From: Paralithodes platypus
Taxonomy: Eukaryota > Arthropoda > Malacostraca > Decapoda > Lithodidae
Assembly (NCBI GenBank): GCA_032716605.1
Contig: CM064480.1
Coordinates: 44,056,846-44,120,845, forward strand
DNA: 64,000 nucleotides
Direction: 5' to 3'
How positions within the stretch are numbered: position 1 is the stretch's first letter; every line of letters begins with the position of its first letter. Shown here in pieces: positions 30,339-41,956 of the stretch. The notes beneath the pieces were generated by a model, which ran no database searches, was not told the DNA's origin, and was given only the letters and a program-made list of their open reading frames with translations. The position numbers and the translations under genes were made by a program.

Positions 30339-31154
30339 CCCCTTGAAGCTCTGACGTGTTTTAGCAGTAGGCCTATACTTATGGCTATAATTAGACAATT
30401 TTATGCAGCTTAGGAATGATCTGTGGGTATTAACCCGGCAGCTACTGGGAGACTCTTAAAAGGTTTTACTGGGCAACTGCGGGGAGACTTAAGATCCTAG
30501 GCCTAAAAAAAACTTTTAAAAGGCCCCAGTAGCACTTAAACCCCCCCCCCCCCCCCTCCATACCTCATATCACTTCTCAACATCTGTCAAAGTCCCCTCC
30601 TTCCCCCCCTTCAATTATCACCTATTTTCCCTGTTATTCCATTTTTCATTGGTATATTTTGGTGCTATCATCTGCAAGCCGGTTGCAGGGTGTGGTTATG
30701 TGAGTAGCGAGTGTGTTAGGTAAGGTACAGGGTGGGGGAGACTCTCAGTCATGCTATAGAGCTCGCGAGAGGAGGGGTTGCCTCGCTCTGCTACACATTT
30801 CATGAATGGGCTGCTCCGTATATATTCACGATTTTGACCATACAAACACTATTCCCACTTGTTTTATTGTTGTTACATGTTACTATCTTCATATTAAACG
30901 TAAAATAGGCGCATTTGGATAAGTAGTAATTATATTTATGGTAAATGAACAATTTTAGTGAGGAATGCATCGAAATACCTGCGCACAGCGGTATGGTGTA
31001 TACTACAAGGGGTGCGCAGCTGAGAGGTTAAAAGGGTAAAAACTATCTCAATCAACTCTCTGACTTCCATACACACTTCCTAATCTGAATAAAATCGTCT
31101 AATAATTACCAGGAAACGGAAAAGAAATGCGTACTGGATCTTGAAAGGGTTAAT
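30335..31154. mobile_element. TTAA-C element split by TTAA-D
   Basis: The left arm runs to GATCTGTGGGTA-TTAA, the right arm resumes TTAA-AAGGGTAAAAACTATC at 31028 and ends TTGAAAGGG-TTAA near 31148-31151. The interrupted site matches an internal TTAA present in intact C copies. Confidence 0.75.
30430..31031. mobile_element. TTAA-D element (piggyBac-like ends)
   Basis: A 602-bp insert with exact TTAA duplication (30430-30433 and 31028-31031) in a C element. Ends are TTAACCCGGCAGCTACTG and, inverted, TTAACCTCTCAGCTGCGC. Contains a poly-C run at about 30541-30556. It shows no coding capacity. Confidence 0.7.
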
Positions 31155-31271
31155 GACTTAGTTTATAGTTTTATGGAGAATTAATGTTTGAAATAACTTC
31201 TAATAACACTGCACGCGGAGTTTGAAGCAGTTTAAGTCGTAGGATGAAGAAAAGATAGTGAGTTATAGTTT

Positions 31272-31463
31272 ATTAACTATTTCAGTCAGTGAGGATACCT
31301 CCTAACTTAATATTGGCTAACATTAAACGATATCCCTCTGGTTTAGAAGGCCCTATGGGAAGCAAATGGATAAAATCTATTTCGATTAACCTTCTGACTC
31401 CCGCAAGTATTTCTTAAACCAGAGTAAAAGGAAGAAACGTGTACTCGTAACTTGACAGGGTTA
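31272..31463. mobile_element. TTAA-C-like element, degenerate
   Basis: C order is kept (ATTAAACGATAT, ATCTATTTCGATTAACC, GACAGGG-TTAA) but both arms are strongly diverged. Confidence 0.45.
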
Positions 31464-31755
31464 AATAAAAGCATACAACTGATCTTAATACATATTATTT
31501 TGTATACATACAGTACAAAGCACAATACAAAATTCAGCTTAAGTCAAACTATTCAATACCACTACACATGTAAGTCTGAACAAGCTAATTGAAATACAGT
31601 GACTATCAATAGAACAGTTTTCATACGCTGTACAAATTTGAACACATAAATGTAACAACAATTGTCTACATAAACAGTGTTCTTCGGTTTATCTCTTCAA
31701 ATGAGAACACAAACCCGATTATAACACCTCTTGATGTGCACCACTTGTGTTACAA

Positions 31756-32107
31756 TTAAGGGGGGATGGGCGTATTAAGGGGGGATGGGCGTATTAAGGG
31801 GGGATGGGCGTATTAATTAAGGGGGGATGGGCGTATTAATTTGCTCATTTATGTATTTTTGTATTAGGATTTTAGTGTCCTCCATTGACCTCCATCAAAC
31901 ATTCCTTTTAAATTACAGTCTCGCTATTGCTCGCCAGGATAAAAATCGACACCTAAATGACACGAAAAGTTTTAATATTGACAAAGAAATGGGTCGAAAG
32001 GTCTTAAAATCGCCAAACTAATGGGGTAAACGTCTTAAAATCTCAAAACTAATGGGGATAAACATGAGGGAGAAGGGGGACCAGAAAAACGGCCCATCTC
32101 CCCTTAA
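31756..32107 (+). mobile_element. TTAA-B element with fourfold left terminus
   Basis: The right end is GGCCCATCTCCCC-TTAA (32104-32107). The left end repeats TTAAGGGGGGATGGGCGTA four times (31756, 31775, 31794, 31817), each unit starting with TTAA. The rest is a B element lacking the CCGGCC hairpin. Confidence 0.85.
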
Positions 32108-32297
32108 GTGTTATATTTTACAGTGTACTTCAAGGACTAATCCATAATAGCATGACGAAACTGAGCGACCAGTAATGAAACTCAATAAAAAAGAACTTCT
32201 CCATTTCATTGTGTGGGGAAGTACTGAATGGTTAGCGATCCTTTCCTTATTTCAAGGATGTGAACACATCAGTTTATTGATTACGTCATTATGGTGT

Positions 32298-32537
32298 TAA
32301 GGGGATGACACACAAGCGCTTTTTCAGCACTTTTCTATGAGCAAGTTTTTTTTTCTCGCGACATTTAGGGGTTCATTTGAATTAATATAGATTTGAATTA
32401 GTATAGATTTGAATTAGGATAGATTATATACGTTGGCTGAATTCTGATAAAACTTATATTTTGAAGCTGTCAGGTGGAAATTGCTCTAAAATTTGCCGGA
32501 AAAATACTCGTGTGACACCGCTTTTATACGTGGAAGA
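32298..32537. mobile_element. MITE-E copy 1
   Basis: Ends GATGACACACAAGCGC and CTCGTGTGACACCGC are inverted repeats, with TTAAGG on the left. Same family as 33371-33584. A Kolobok-type origin is possible because of TTAA, but not shown. Confidence 0.5.
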
Positions 32538-32686
32538 GCTCAATGTTTCCAATGCAAGACCATATTAGGTGTTATAGCTTTACCTGCCAACTGAATATAT
32601 TTGGAAAAGTGTATACAGGTAATGATGAACGATTATTACCTTATGTGTACCTGTAGGGGTGAAACCGCAGGGCTCTCTCTCTCTCT

Positions 32687-32786
32687 NNNNNNNNNNNNNN
32701 NNNNNNNNNNNNNNNNNNNNNNNNNNNNNNNNNNNNNNNNNNNNNNNNNNNNNNNNNNNNNNNNNNNNNNNNNNNNNNNNNNNNNN
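32687..32786. other. Assembly gap (100 N)
   Basis: Exactly 100 N next to a CT microsatellite (32671-32686), a usual fixed-length gap marker. Confidence 0.98.
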
Positions 32787-32994
32787 ATCAGCTCGCGTAA
32801 TTTTGAATTGAGGGATTTTTTTTTCCGTCGCACTAATTAATTTACCCTCTCAGTCATATCACTCTTTCTTTACATCTTGGTGCGATCTTCATCATTCAAC
32901 TTCAAACGAGATACTTACTATATTATATTAGTAATGTTATGATATATATATACTGTATATATACAGTATATATATATATATATATATACTGTAT

Positions 32995-33115
32995 ATAAAA
33001 CAAATCTATGTGAATGAGGGAGACAAAAGGCAGAACTGCCTGTAGCGAGTGCCTTCCCCATAGTTGAAAGAGTGAAAAGCCAAAATCAAGGGACTTTCGA
33101 GCCAAATTATACATA
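32995..33115 (-). pseudogene. LINE 3'-end scrap (jockey-like)
   Basis: Minus-strand tail between two TA microsatellites (32941-32998 and 33118-33170); matches 33840-33955 in the opposite orientation. Confidence 0.5.
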
Positions 33116-33128
33116 CAGTATATATATG

Positions 33129-33164
<36 letters not shown>

Positions 33165-33370
33165 TATATCCTCAAGCTTATTTCTTCGACTCATCTCTCA
33201 TAAAATATTCTAATTCATTACGGGCGATGAAGCTTAATTAATTAGCATATTTTTGACCTTCCCTTCCCCTTCCACTGTTCTATATACCGGTAGGTTTTTT
33301 CTTTATTTGTTTTTTAATTTAACTTTTTGTTTTCATATCTTCATCAAAAACATATAATATTCCGTTCCTT

Positions 33371-33584
33371 AAGGTGGTGTCACACGAGCGCATTTTCCGT
33401 CAAATTTCGATGAGCAAGTTTTTGATCGTACTATTTTGAGGCTTTTTTGCATTGGAATCGAAAACTAGATCGACGTTAAGGTATGGTAGGCAGTTTGTAT
33501 ATTATTGAATTTGTATTTGGAAGCTGCCAGACAACAATTGCCCGTAAAAATTGACGGAAAAATCGTTCGTGTGACACCGGCTTT
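33371..33584. mobile_element. MITE-E copy 2
   Basis: Termini GGTGTCACACGAGCGC and GTTCGTGTGACACCGG; adjacent inverted blocks TTCCGTCAAATTT and AAATTGACGGAA extend the repeat to about 35 bp. Left flank TTAA. Confidence 0.65.
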
Positions 33585-33709
33585 AGAGTTTCATCGTATC
33601 TTGTATTTCAATTGGCGTTTACAAAAAAAAAAAAAACAAAAAAAAAAAATGGGGATTGGGCCCATAAAAAATAGAATAGTCTACAACATAGGTCTATTTC
33701 CTTTGAGAA

Positions 33710-33960
33710 TTTTGACGTGTTTTGATCATAAGAGTGAAACGTTACTCTCAAACTTTCTTCTACTCAACAGCTGAGCTCTGGAACTCTCTCCCAGAATCAG
33801 TCTTTCCCGCTTCCTATGACTTAAATTGCTTCAAACCTCGTGTGTCCAGGCATTTTGGCTCGAACGTCCCTTGATTTTGGCCCTGTCGCTCTTTCAACTA
33901 TGGGGGAGGCACTCGCTATAGACAGTTATGCCTTTTGCCTCCCTCAATCACATAGAAAAA
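33710..33960 (+). pseudogene. LINE 3'-end fragment (jockey-like)
   Basis: C-terminal RT tail with frames broken by indels (a CFKPRVSRHF-like segment). Ends in a poly-A-like stretch. A poly-A/AAAC tract lies at 33619-33648. Confidence 0.55.
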
Positions 33961-33964
33961 AAAA

Positions 33965-34389
33965 TGCATAGCTTACTGGCTGTCATTAGACGATTTTGTA
34001 CAGTATATATAACAAGAATATGTGGGAGCTGGAGAGTTAGTTGAGATAGTTAATTTCCCTTTGGTTCTTAGAGATTCTTCCTCATTTGCATAAAATCGTC
34101 TAATAAAAACCAGGATAAACTGTCAAAACGCGTCATAATCCTCATGGGCTTACTTCACACACCCCACCTCGCTTTTTTTCTCTTTCTCTCCCTTTCTCTT
34201 TGGCTTGTATCCATTCGGCCCCATTCAGCCGACTGTTTAAGACGTTTATCCCCATCCAAGTGTCAATATTTTCCTGGCGAGCGGTAGCCCAATAAACCCT
34301 CTGACCAAATACCCTTCATACTCGGCATCAAATCATGTAATACGAGGAAGAAAAAACTGTTAAAACACGTCATAATCCTCATGGGGTTA
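33965..34389. mobile_element. TTAA-C element split by an A remnant
   Basis: C landmarks (TTAGACGATTTTG, AAAATCGTCTAAT) to about 34150, then the A remnant, then CATGGGG-TTAA (34386-34389). The right arm appears duplicated (CGTCATAATCCTCATGGG occurs twice). Confidence 0.5.
34157..34290 (-). mobile_element. TTAA-A element, partial
   Basis: From CCCACCTCGC through CTTGTATCCATTCGGCCCC to GGCGAGCGGTAGC, where it stops. Confidence 0.65.
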
Positions 34390-34784
34390 ATATTTCTTTG
34401 GATTTGTTTTAGTATTGCCTACCTACAATATGCATATCAAAATTAATCATCTTGTTTAGTTTCAAATATTCTTGGGTGTACTGTCAATAGGGACAACATA
34501 TTTAGTTTTCAATGTTTATAAAAAGCCATGTTCGCTTTATATCACATTTATAAGGGCTCTCTGCAATGTAGGGGTGACATTAAAGTGCTGGTAATTTATT
34601 ATCATATTCTACTCTCTGATACGGTTTACCTTTTGTGTCCACCTATCTATATTCTCACCCAATTCTCTACACACCCTCCTTTCCCTCTCTTCCACACACC
34701 CTTCTCCCCCACATTCCCTCCTTCCCCACCCACCCTCCTTTCCCACCAACGGGGGAACAGTTGCAAAATAATTGGTAAATCTTT

Positions 34785-35275
34785 TAACTCGCACGAATCT
34801 AAGAATTTCGTCTTCAATCGAATTGTCAACTTGTGAAATGGGCTTCCTCGAGACGTTATAGACTGCAGCACCGTTGATTCTTTTAAGCTTCGCCTTGACA
34901 AATATTTTGCATCAAACCCGCGACTGACTGCGTTTGTAAATTAATAACTTTACTTTATTCCCCCATCAGATTCATCAAGGAATATTGCGTATAGGCCTAT
35001 ACTGTATATTACTGAGACGTTACTCTCTTTTTCCCAGATATACGAAAGATCACTTATAAATGTGCTATGTTACTAACACATTTGTCCCCTACTAACTTCC
35101 TAATCCTGCCACGGACATTAATTCCAGGGCAGTAGTTCCCTTTCCAATTTTCCCTTACCCACTCTAAACCACTGTTTGGACACTTGTTCCTCAGTGTTTT
35201 GGAGGACAAGCAACCTAAAAGGGGTCACTAGATCTGTTGTTGCTTGATTTCCTTTGTACTCCCTCCCTTCCCCAC
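34785..35275 (+). pseudogene. LINE 3' end and UTR (CR1-like)
   Basis: Encodes FVFNRIVNL, then a GLPRDVIDCSTVDSFKLRLD segment, the end of a CR1-like RT, followed by a 3' UTR to about 35275. The same coding end and UTR occur at 50340-50780. CT-rich low-complexity DNA lies on both sides. Confidence 0.7.
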
Positions 35276-35454
35276 CCACCCTCCTTTCCCTCTCTTCCAC
35301 ACACTCTCCTTTTCCACCCACCCTCCTTCCCCCTCCACCCCTCCTTCCCCACCCACCCTCCCTTCCCACACTATCTCAGCCGCCCAAACACTTCCTCTTC
35401 CTATATGTTCCTAAGCTTCTCTCTAATCCTTGCTAGACCTTCTCCATCCTCTCC

Positions 35455-35948
35455 AGCACCAACACTACTCTCCACCACCAACACTACTCTCCACCACCAA
35501 TACTACTCTCCACCACCAATACTACTCTCCAGCACCAACACTACTCTCCACCACCAACACTACTCTCCACCACCAATACTACTCTCCAGCACCAACACTA
35601 CTCTCCACCACCAACACTACTCTCCACCACCAATACTACTCTCCACCACCAACACTACTCTCCACCACCAATACTACTTTCCACCACCAACACTCCTCTC
35701 CACCACCAACACTACTCTCCAGCACCAACACTCCTCTCCACCACCAACACTACTCTCCACCACCAACACTACTCTCCACCACCAACACTCCTCTCCACCA
35801 CCAACACTACTCTCCACCACCATCACTACTCTCCACCACCAACACTACTCTCCACCACCAACACTACTCTCCACCACCAACACTACTCTCCACCACCAAC
35901 ACTACTCTCCACCACCAACACTACTCTCCACCACCAACACTACTCTTC
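35455..35948. repeat. 19-bp minisatellite, about 26 copies
   Basis: Unit CCACCACCAACACTACTCT with few substitutions (AATACT, CTCCAGCACC). Since 19 is not a multiple of three and the unit lacks stops, all three plus frames are open. It ends about 60 bp before the LINE fragment that follows. Confidence 0.95.
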
Positions 35949-36004
35949 ACCCAGTTGTTGCCATCCTCCATTTAGTATTCTATGTAGAATCATATAACGC
36001 AAAT

Positions 36005-36700
36005 AATTCCACCCGACGCCGTGATCCCCGAAGGGGTGGCCACGAACGAACCGCCTCCATGCACCTCTGTCCCCAGTCAGTCGACGCCCCTCCCCCCAAC
36101 CAGCACCGCCTTCGTTCATATAGGATACTTCCTCACCCCATCCTTCCACCTCTCCTTTGGTCTACCTCTCCCTCTCTGTCCCTCCACCTCGTTCTCGTAC
36201 ACCCTCTTAGTCATTCTCTCGCTTTCCATACGTTCCATATGGCCGAACCATCTCAAGTTGTTCCTTTTCACACTTTCCAGCACATCTACCTCCACACCAC
36301 ACCTCCTTCTTACTTCTTCATTAGTCTGTCTATCCCTCCATGTAACTCTGCACACACTTCTTAAGTAATTCATTTCCACTGCTCTCACTCTTGATCTGAG
36401 TCTCTCAACCAACGTCCATGCTTCACTTCCGTAAGTCAGTGTCGGGATTACCACACTATAATGAAAGGACTTCTTCACTTCCATGCTGACCATCCTATTT
36501 CTTGTTACTGCTTTCAGCGTTCCTACAACCCTCTTCCCCTGTTGTACCCTCTCCCGCACTTCATCCATAGTCCCATCTTTACTCAACACACTGCCCAGAT
36601 ACTTAAAAGAGTTGACTATCTCCATAGCCTGACCGTTCAGCTTCACCTCACACTGTGACTTCACCCTTTTCGAAGACCATAACCTTGTTCTTCCCCGCAT
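36005..36700 (-). pseudogene. LINE RT C-terminal fragment
   Basis: The minus strand encodes the RT thumb and C-terminal part, including FKYLGSVLSKDGTMDEVRER, LTYGSEAWTL and RRNNLRWFGHMERM-like motifs, then GRGRPKERWKDGVRKY. A short insertion near 36117-36126 shifts the frame before the tail. 5'-truncated at about 36705. Same family as 849-1060. Confidence 0.8.
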
Positions 36701-37030
36701 TTACAAAAAATTGAAATTAATAAATAAATATATACAAAAACATTTTCGTACTGTAAACCTTCCTTAAAATGTAAACTCCTAGTATTAAATTTCCTGCCAC
36801 TATATTCTGCCCATCATTTCTCAGTATCATATTTCTAAATGTGTTGGCTCTGTCGGCATGACAATCGTGTCTTTGCATACATATTTTTGTCGGCATATAA
36901 GTATAGGTTATCGCTTCAATTAACTCTTCCTTACCTCCTTACTCCCTTTTATATATTTACTAAATGTCCTCGCATATTCCTCTTACCTTCTCGACCTTTT
37001 CACGTCTTCTTCTATCCTACCCCTCCCTCT

Positions 37031-37130
37031 TAACCCCTTGAGGATTATGACGTGTTTTAACAGTTTACTCCGGCTATTATTGAACAATTTTTTACTGCTT
37101 AGAAAGGGTATATGAACGTCAGAGGGTAAA
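37031..37130. mobile_element. TTAA-C element, left part
   Basis: TTAACCCCTTGAGGATTATG then the AACAATTTTTTACTGCTTAG block; truncated by the 33-bp repeats. Confidence 0.55.
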
Positions 37131-37138
37131 TGGAGGTC

Positions 37139-37545
37139 CCCTGACCTGCTTGACCTTTTCATTCCAAATTCCCCTTACCTTCTTGACCTTTTCATTCCAA
37201 ATTCCCCTGACCTTCTCGACCTTTTCATCCCAAATTCCCCTGACATCGAAATTTTTACCCCAAATTCCCCTGACCTTCTTGACCTTTTCATTCCAAATTC
37301 CCCTGACCTTCTCGGCCTTTTCATCCCAAATTCCCCTGACATCGAAATTTTTACCCCAAATTCCCCTGACCTTCTTGACCTTTTCATTGCATATTTCTCT
37401 GACCTTCTTGACCTTCTTATTCCAAATTCCCCTGACCTTCTCGACTATTTCATTACATATTCCTCTGACCTTCTCGACCTTTTTATCCCAAAATTCTCCT
37501 GACTTCAACCTTTTTATCCAAATTCCCCTGACCTTTCCATCACTC
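37139..37545. repeat. 33-bp minisatellite with higher-order structure
   Basis: Units of TTTTCATTCCAAATTCCCCT plus GACCTTCTCGACC. A shorter variant with ACATCGAAATTTTTACC recurs, giving a higher-order period. Both strands are open because 33 is a multiple of three. Confidence 0.85.
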
Positions 37546-37638
37546 CCTCTGTCCTGCCGCCCCACTCCCTCCCTCTCTAAGCTGTCTCCTGCCAATCCAA
37601 TCACCTTCACTGCCCATAGCCATCTTCTACCCCCCCTC

Positions 37639-37641
<3 letters not shown>

Positions 37642-37720
<79 letters not shown>
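37642..37720. repeat. (CT)n(TA)n microsatellite
   Basis: CT run followed by TA run, directly at the left boundary of the Penelope-like element. Confidence 0.95.
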
Positions 37721-37723
<3 letters not shown>

Positions 37724-38681
37724 CTTTAATACATACGAGGTTGAAAGAAATGGCAATTTCTGCGTTGGAAATTTTATTATTCAAAGTTTCCCGGTCTCTG
37801 ATAAGTTTTCGCTGGGTGGCAGGAAGTAGATGAATGAGATGAGCAAAATTCATGGTGGTACAGGGTTACATTAATGTACATGATGATACAGGATATACGA
37901 CATGTTTCACTGGACAACCAGCATTATCAAGTAAGGATAGAATGATATAAAAGGTAAACAGGAAGGGTATATATAGAGGGTGGAGGATCAGAGGAGGCGA
38001 AAATCAGGGGGCAAAAGTCTGCTATTGGTGGAGGGGTATTTTAGGAGTGAAAAAGAGAGAACCGCTTCACACATGTGCACTGGATGCGGGAAGGTGGTGG
38101 TCGGTTGGCGGGGTCGAAGCTGATTGGCTGCGTGTCGAGGGGCGTGGCCTAAGTTGCGTAGTATGTGTAGCGCCGGCAGAAGACGAAGCTGAAGGAGGTA
38201 GCGCGGGGGGCTGCGTCAAGGGCACCGGGGGGCGAGGGGGGCGTTAGGTCCTGTAGGAAAGTGCCTTTTGGCAGAAGGAAGGATCTGAAGGTCCAGAGTT
38301 TGGTTGTCGATGTTGGGATGTAAGGCTTGGATATATAATGCTTCGAGTATAGGTAATCTCCTTGGGTCACTTTCTTTATCGAGTATGGTGGTGTGTTTCT
38401 CTAACTCGTTGCGTGTGAGGTGGGGGTGGCTAGGGATGAGATAGTGGTCTTTGATGGCTCCAGCCTGAAGGTGAAGAGTTAACCGACGTGAAAGACGAGT
38501 CTGCGTCATACCAATATAGGAATGAGGTCCACAGTCCTCATAATTACAGGTATGTTGGTAAATGACGTGATCGTCGGTCATCGGGCTCTTTATCTTGGTG
38601 GAAGCTGGTTTGTTGCAGAACGAGGATGGAGGTCTTGGGGGATTTGTAACAAATTATTAATTTGATTTTGTTTTCCAGGTT
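37721..38681 (-). mobile_element. Inverted 5' partial copy of Penelope element
   Basis: Corresponds to 41341-42303 in reverse: end of the GIY-YIG region, untranslated part, then the first codons of the ORF. It joins the direct pseudo-LTR at TTTTCCAGG/TTGGTATG. Confidence 0.8.
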
Positions 38682-39480
38682 GGTATGACGCAGACTCGTC
38701 TTTCACGTCGGCTAACTCTTCACCTTCAGGCTGGAGCCATCAAAGACTACTATCTCACCCCTAACCACCCCCCACCTCACACGCAACGAGTTAGAGAAAC
38801 ACACCACCATACTCGATAAAGAAAGTGACCCAAGGAGATTACCTATACTCGAAGCATTATATATCCAAGCCTTACATCCCAACATCAACAACCAAACTCT
38901 GGACCTTCAGATCCTTCCTTCTGCCAAAAGGCACTTTCCTACAGGACCTAACGCCCCCCTTCGCCCCCCGGTGCCCTTGACGCAGCCCCCCGCGCTACCT
39001 CCTTCAGCTTCGTCTTCTGCCGGCGCCACACGTACTACACAACTTAGGCCACGCCCCTCGACACGCAGCCAATCAGCTTCGACCCAGCCAACCGACCACC
39101 ACCTTCCCGCATCCAGTGCGCATGCGTGAAGCGGTTCTCTCTTTTTCACTCCTAAAATACCCCTCCACCAATAGCAGACTTTTGCCCCCTGATTTTCGCC
39201 TCCTCTGATCCTCCACCCTTTATATATACCCTTCCTGTTTACCTTTTATATAATTCTATCCTTACTTGATAATGCTGGTTGTCCAGTGAAATGCGTCGTA
39301 TATCCTGTATCATCATTTACATTAATGTAACCCTGTACCACCATGAAGTTTGCTAATCTCATTCATCTACTTCCTGCCACCCAGAGAAAACTCATCAGAG
39401 ACCTGGAAACTTTGAATAATAAAATTTCCAACGCAGAAATTGCCATTTCTTTCAACCTCGTATGTATTAAAGAAAATTTA
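38682..39480 (+). mobile_element. Left direct pseudo-LTR
   Basis: Repeats 41507-42303 with few changes. It holds the GIY-YIG 3' part, a hammerhead-like segment near 39261-39304 and the ORF start at 39343. Confidence 0.8.
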
Positions 39481-41956
39481 TTACCTGGCTTTACTAACAT
39501 AAAACTTCACGAGAATGCCAGACATCGCACCAGCACCCTCCAGTTTCGTGAAGAACTGGTGAAGGACGAAATAATTGAAAAACGAGAGCTCGCCAAAAAC
39601 CTTCGTAAAGAACGAGATGCTCTTCTACGGATTTGGGAAGACGAAACCCCTCCAGACCACCTCAAAGCCGAAATCAACACAGCCCTCGAACAACTCCTTG
39701 AACAACACAGAAGACAAGCCGAAAACACAACCATAAAAAAGCTTGCCCGTCTTTATGGAGGAAACATAAAACTTCCCAAACCAACAAAAAGATACATAAA
39801 CCTGTAACACCATTCTGACCCTGGACCAAGAAGACCTCCTCAACAAGGGCCTCAACTACCACTACAGCTCCAAACCTGGCCCCCACCGGAAACGCCTAGA
39901 AACAGAAATCCTCCTGGACGACATCCTACGACTCAAGAAGGATGGCAAGGTCACCACTACTCCCGCCCTACAACCCACTCTCCTCGCTGAAGCCGCCAAA
40001 ACCAGAGGAACTCACCATAGCAAAATCCTCAACAAACAACACTTCCAAGCTGCCAAACAATTAAGAGACAACCCCAACATCATCATCCGTCGTGCGGATA
40101 AAGCTTCCTGCCTCGTGATTCATGACAAGGAGGAATATCTTAGGAAAATGGACGTCATCTTAAGTGACAACACCAAATTTAAAAGGATCACCCGCAACCC
40201 AACCGACGAAATCAAACGTACTGCCAACACCACCATCACCGCCATCAACGCCAAACAAAGAAGGGTCCACCTTAAAAAACTTGTTGGAGAATACACCCCT
40301 GGTTATGCGTATGGAACCATCAAAACACACAAACCTGGGAACCCCCTCCGCCCCATCATCTCCAGATCCCCACTGCCACCTACCAGATCGCCAAGGCCCT
40401 GAACAACCTCCTCACCCCCTACGTGCCCTGCCAATACAACCTTAACTCAGCCCACGATTTCTTGGAAATTTTACGAGACGCCCCCCGGAACAACAACCAC
40501 ACAATCGCCTCCCTCGACATAGAAAGCCTGTTCACCAACGTGCCAGTGGATAGGACCATTGACATGATTCTACGTCGAATTTACCATTGCCCTGATACAC
40601 CAACACTGGACATCCCGGAGAAGGCCCTGAAAACATTGCTGGAGCTATATACCAAGGAGACCCCCTTCCTTTGCCCCCGGGGCAACATGTACAAGCAGAT
40701 AGACGGCGTGGCGATGGGCAGCCCCCTAGGAGTTCTTTTTGCGAACTTTTTTATGGGTACCATCGAGGAAGAGCTCCTAGCTGCCCAACGACCCGCCGTC
40801 TACTGTAGATACGTGGATGACATCGTCGTGCAAAACAAGGGCCTACACGAACTACAGGAGCTCCAGCGTCGCTTCATGACCTCCTCCGGACTTAACTTCA
40901 CCTTTGAAAAATCAAACAATGGACAACTCCCCTTCCTCGACATCCTCGTAGCTCGGAACGACCATTGGTTCAAAACCATCGTCTACACTAAACCAACTAA
41001 CAGGACAATGCCTCAACGGTGATAGTGAATGCCCCCGCCGTTATCTTCTATCCTCCATCTCCGCTTATGTAAGGAGAGGCCTCACGCACTGCTCTACCTG
41101 GGCCGACACCCACCAGGAACTAGAAAGACTATCCCAAGTTTTAGTGAATAACGGATACTCCAACTCCGACATCTCCAGCACCATCAACCACCATCTTGAA
41201 AAATAGTACACCCAAAGCCCTCCCAACATTGACCCCCCCAATGAAATTAAGATCTTCTACCGCAATTTTATGTCCTCTGAACACAAAAATGACGAGGCCG
41301 TCTTAAAAGAAATAATCTCCAAGCATGTCCACCCAACCAACCTGGAAAACAAAATCAAATTAATAATTTATTACAAATCCCCCAAGACCTCCAACCTCGT
41401 TCTCCGCAACATACCAGCTTCCACCAAGATAAAGAGCCCGATGACCGACGATCACGTCATTTACCAACATACCTGTAATTATGAGGACTGTGGACCTCAT
41501 TCCTATATTGGTATGACGCAGACTCGTCTTTCACGTCGGTTAACTCTTCACCTTCAGGCTGGAGCTATCAAAGACCACTATCTCACCCCTAACCATCCCC
41601 AACTCACACGCAACGAGTTAGAGAAACACACCACCATACTCGATAAAGAAAGTGACCCAAGGAGATTACCTATACTCGAAGCATTATATATCCAAGCCTT
41701 ACATCCCAACATCAACAACCAAACTCTGGACCTTCAGATCCTTCCTTCTGCCAAAAGGCACTTTCCTACAGGACTTAACACCCCCCCTCGCCCCCCGGTG
41801 CCCTTGACGCAGCCCCCCGCGCTACCTCCTTCAGCTTCGTCTTCTGCCGGCGCCACACGTATTACGCAACTTAGGCCACGCCCCTCGACACGCAGCCAAT
41901 CAGCTTCGACCTCGCCAACCGACCACCACCTTCCCGCATCCGGTGCGCATGCGTGA
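39343..41956 (+). pseudogene. Penelope RT with GIY-YIG endonuclease, broken
   Basis: N-terminal coiled region, then RRADKASCLVIHDKEEYLRK and YGTIKTHKPGNPLRPI (fingers), SLDIESLFTNVPVD (motif A), DGVAMGSPLGVLFANFF (motif B), YCRYVDDIVV (motif C with the catalytic Asp pair) and NGQLPFLDILV (motif D). The endonuclease has CNYEDCGPHSYIGMTQTRLS with the YIG, Arg and a later Glu in ILEALYIQ, so its active site looks complete. Frame changes lie near 39804, 40365 and 41003, and TAG at 41204-41206 is an in-frame stop. The type belongs to the GIY-YIG-bearing Penelope-like elements of animals; the subclade is not assigned. Confidence 0.85.

Noticed and set aside
35237..36364. 375-codon frame
   Set aside because: It is made of the 19-bp minisatellite plus the antisense of a LINE fragment.
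37150..37833. 227-codon frame with FSFQIPLTF repeats
   Set aside because: A translation of the 33-bp minisatellite and CT/TA microsatellite.
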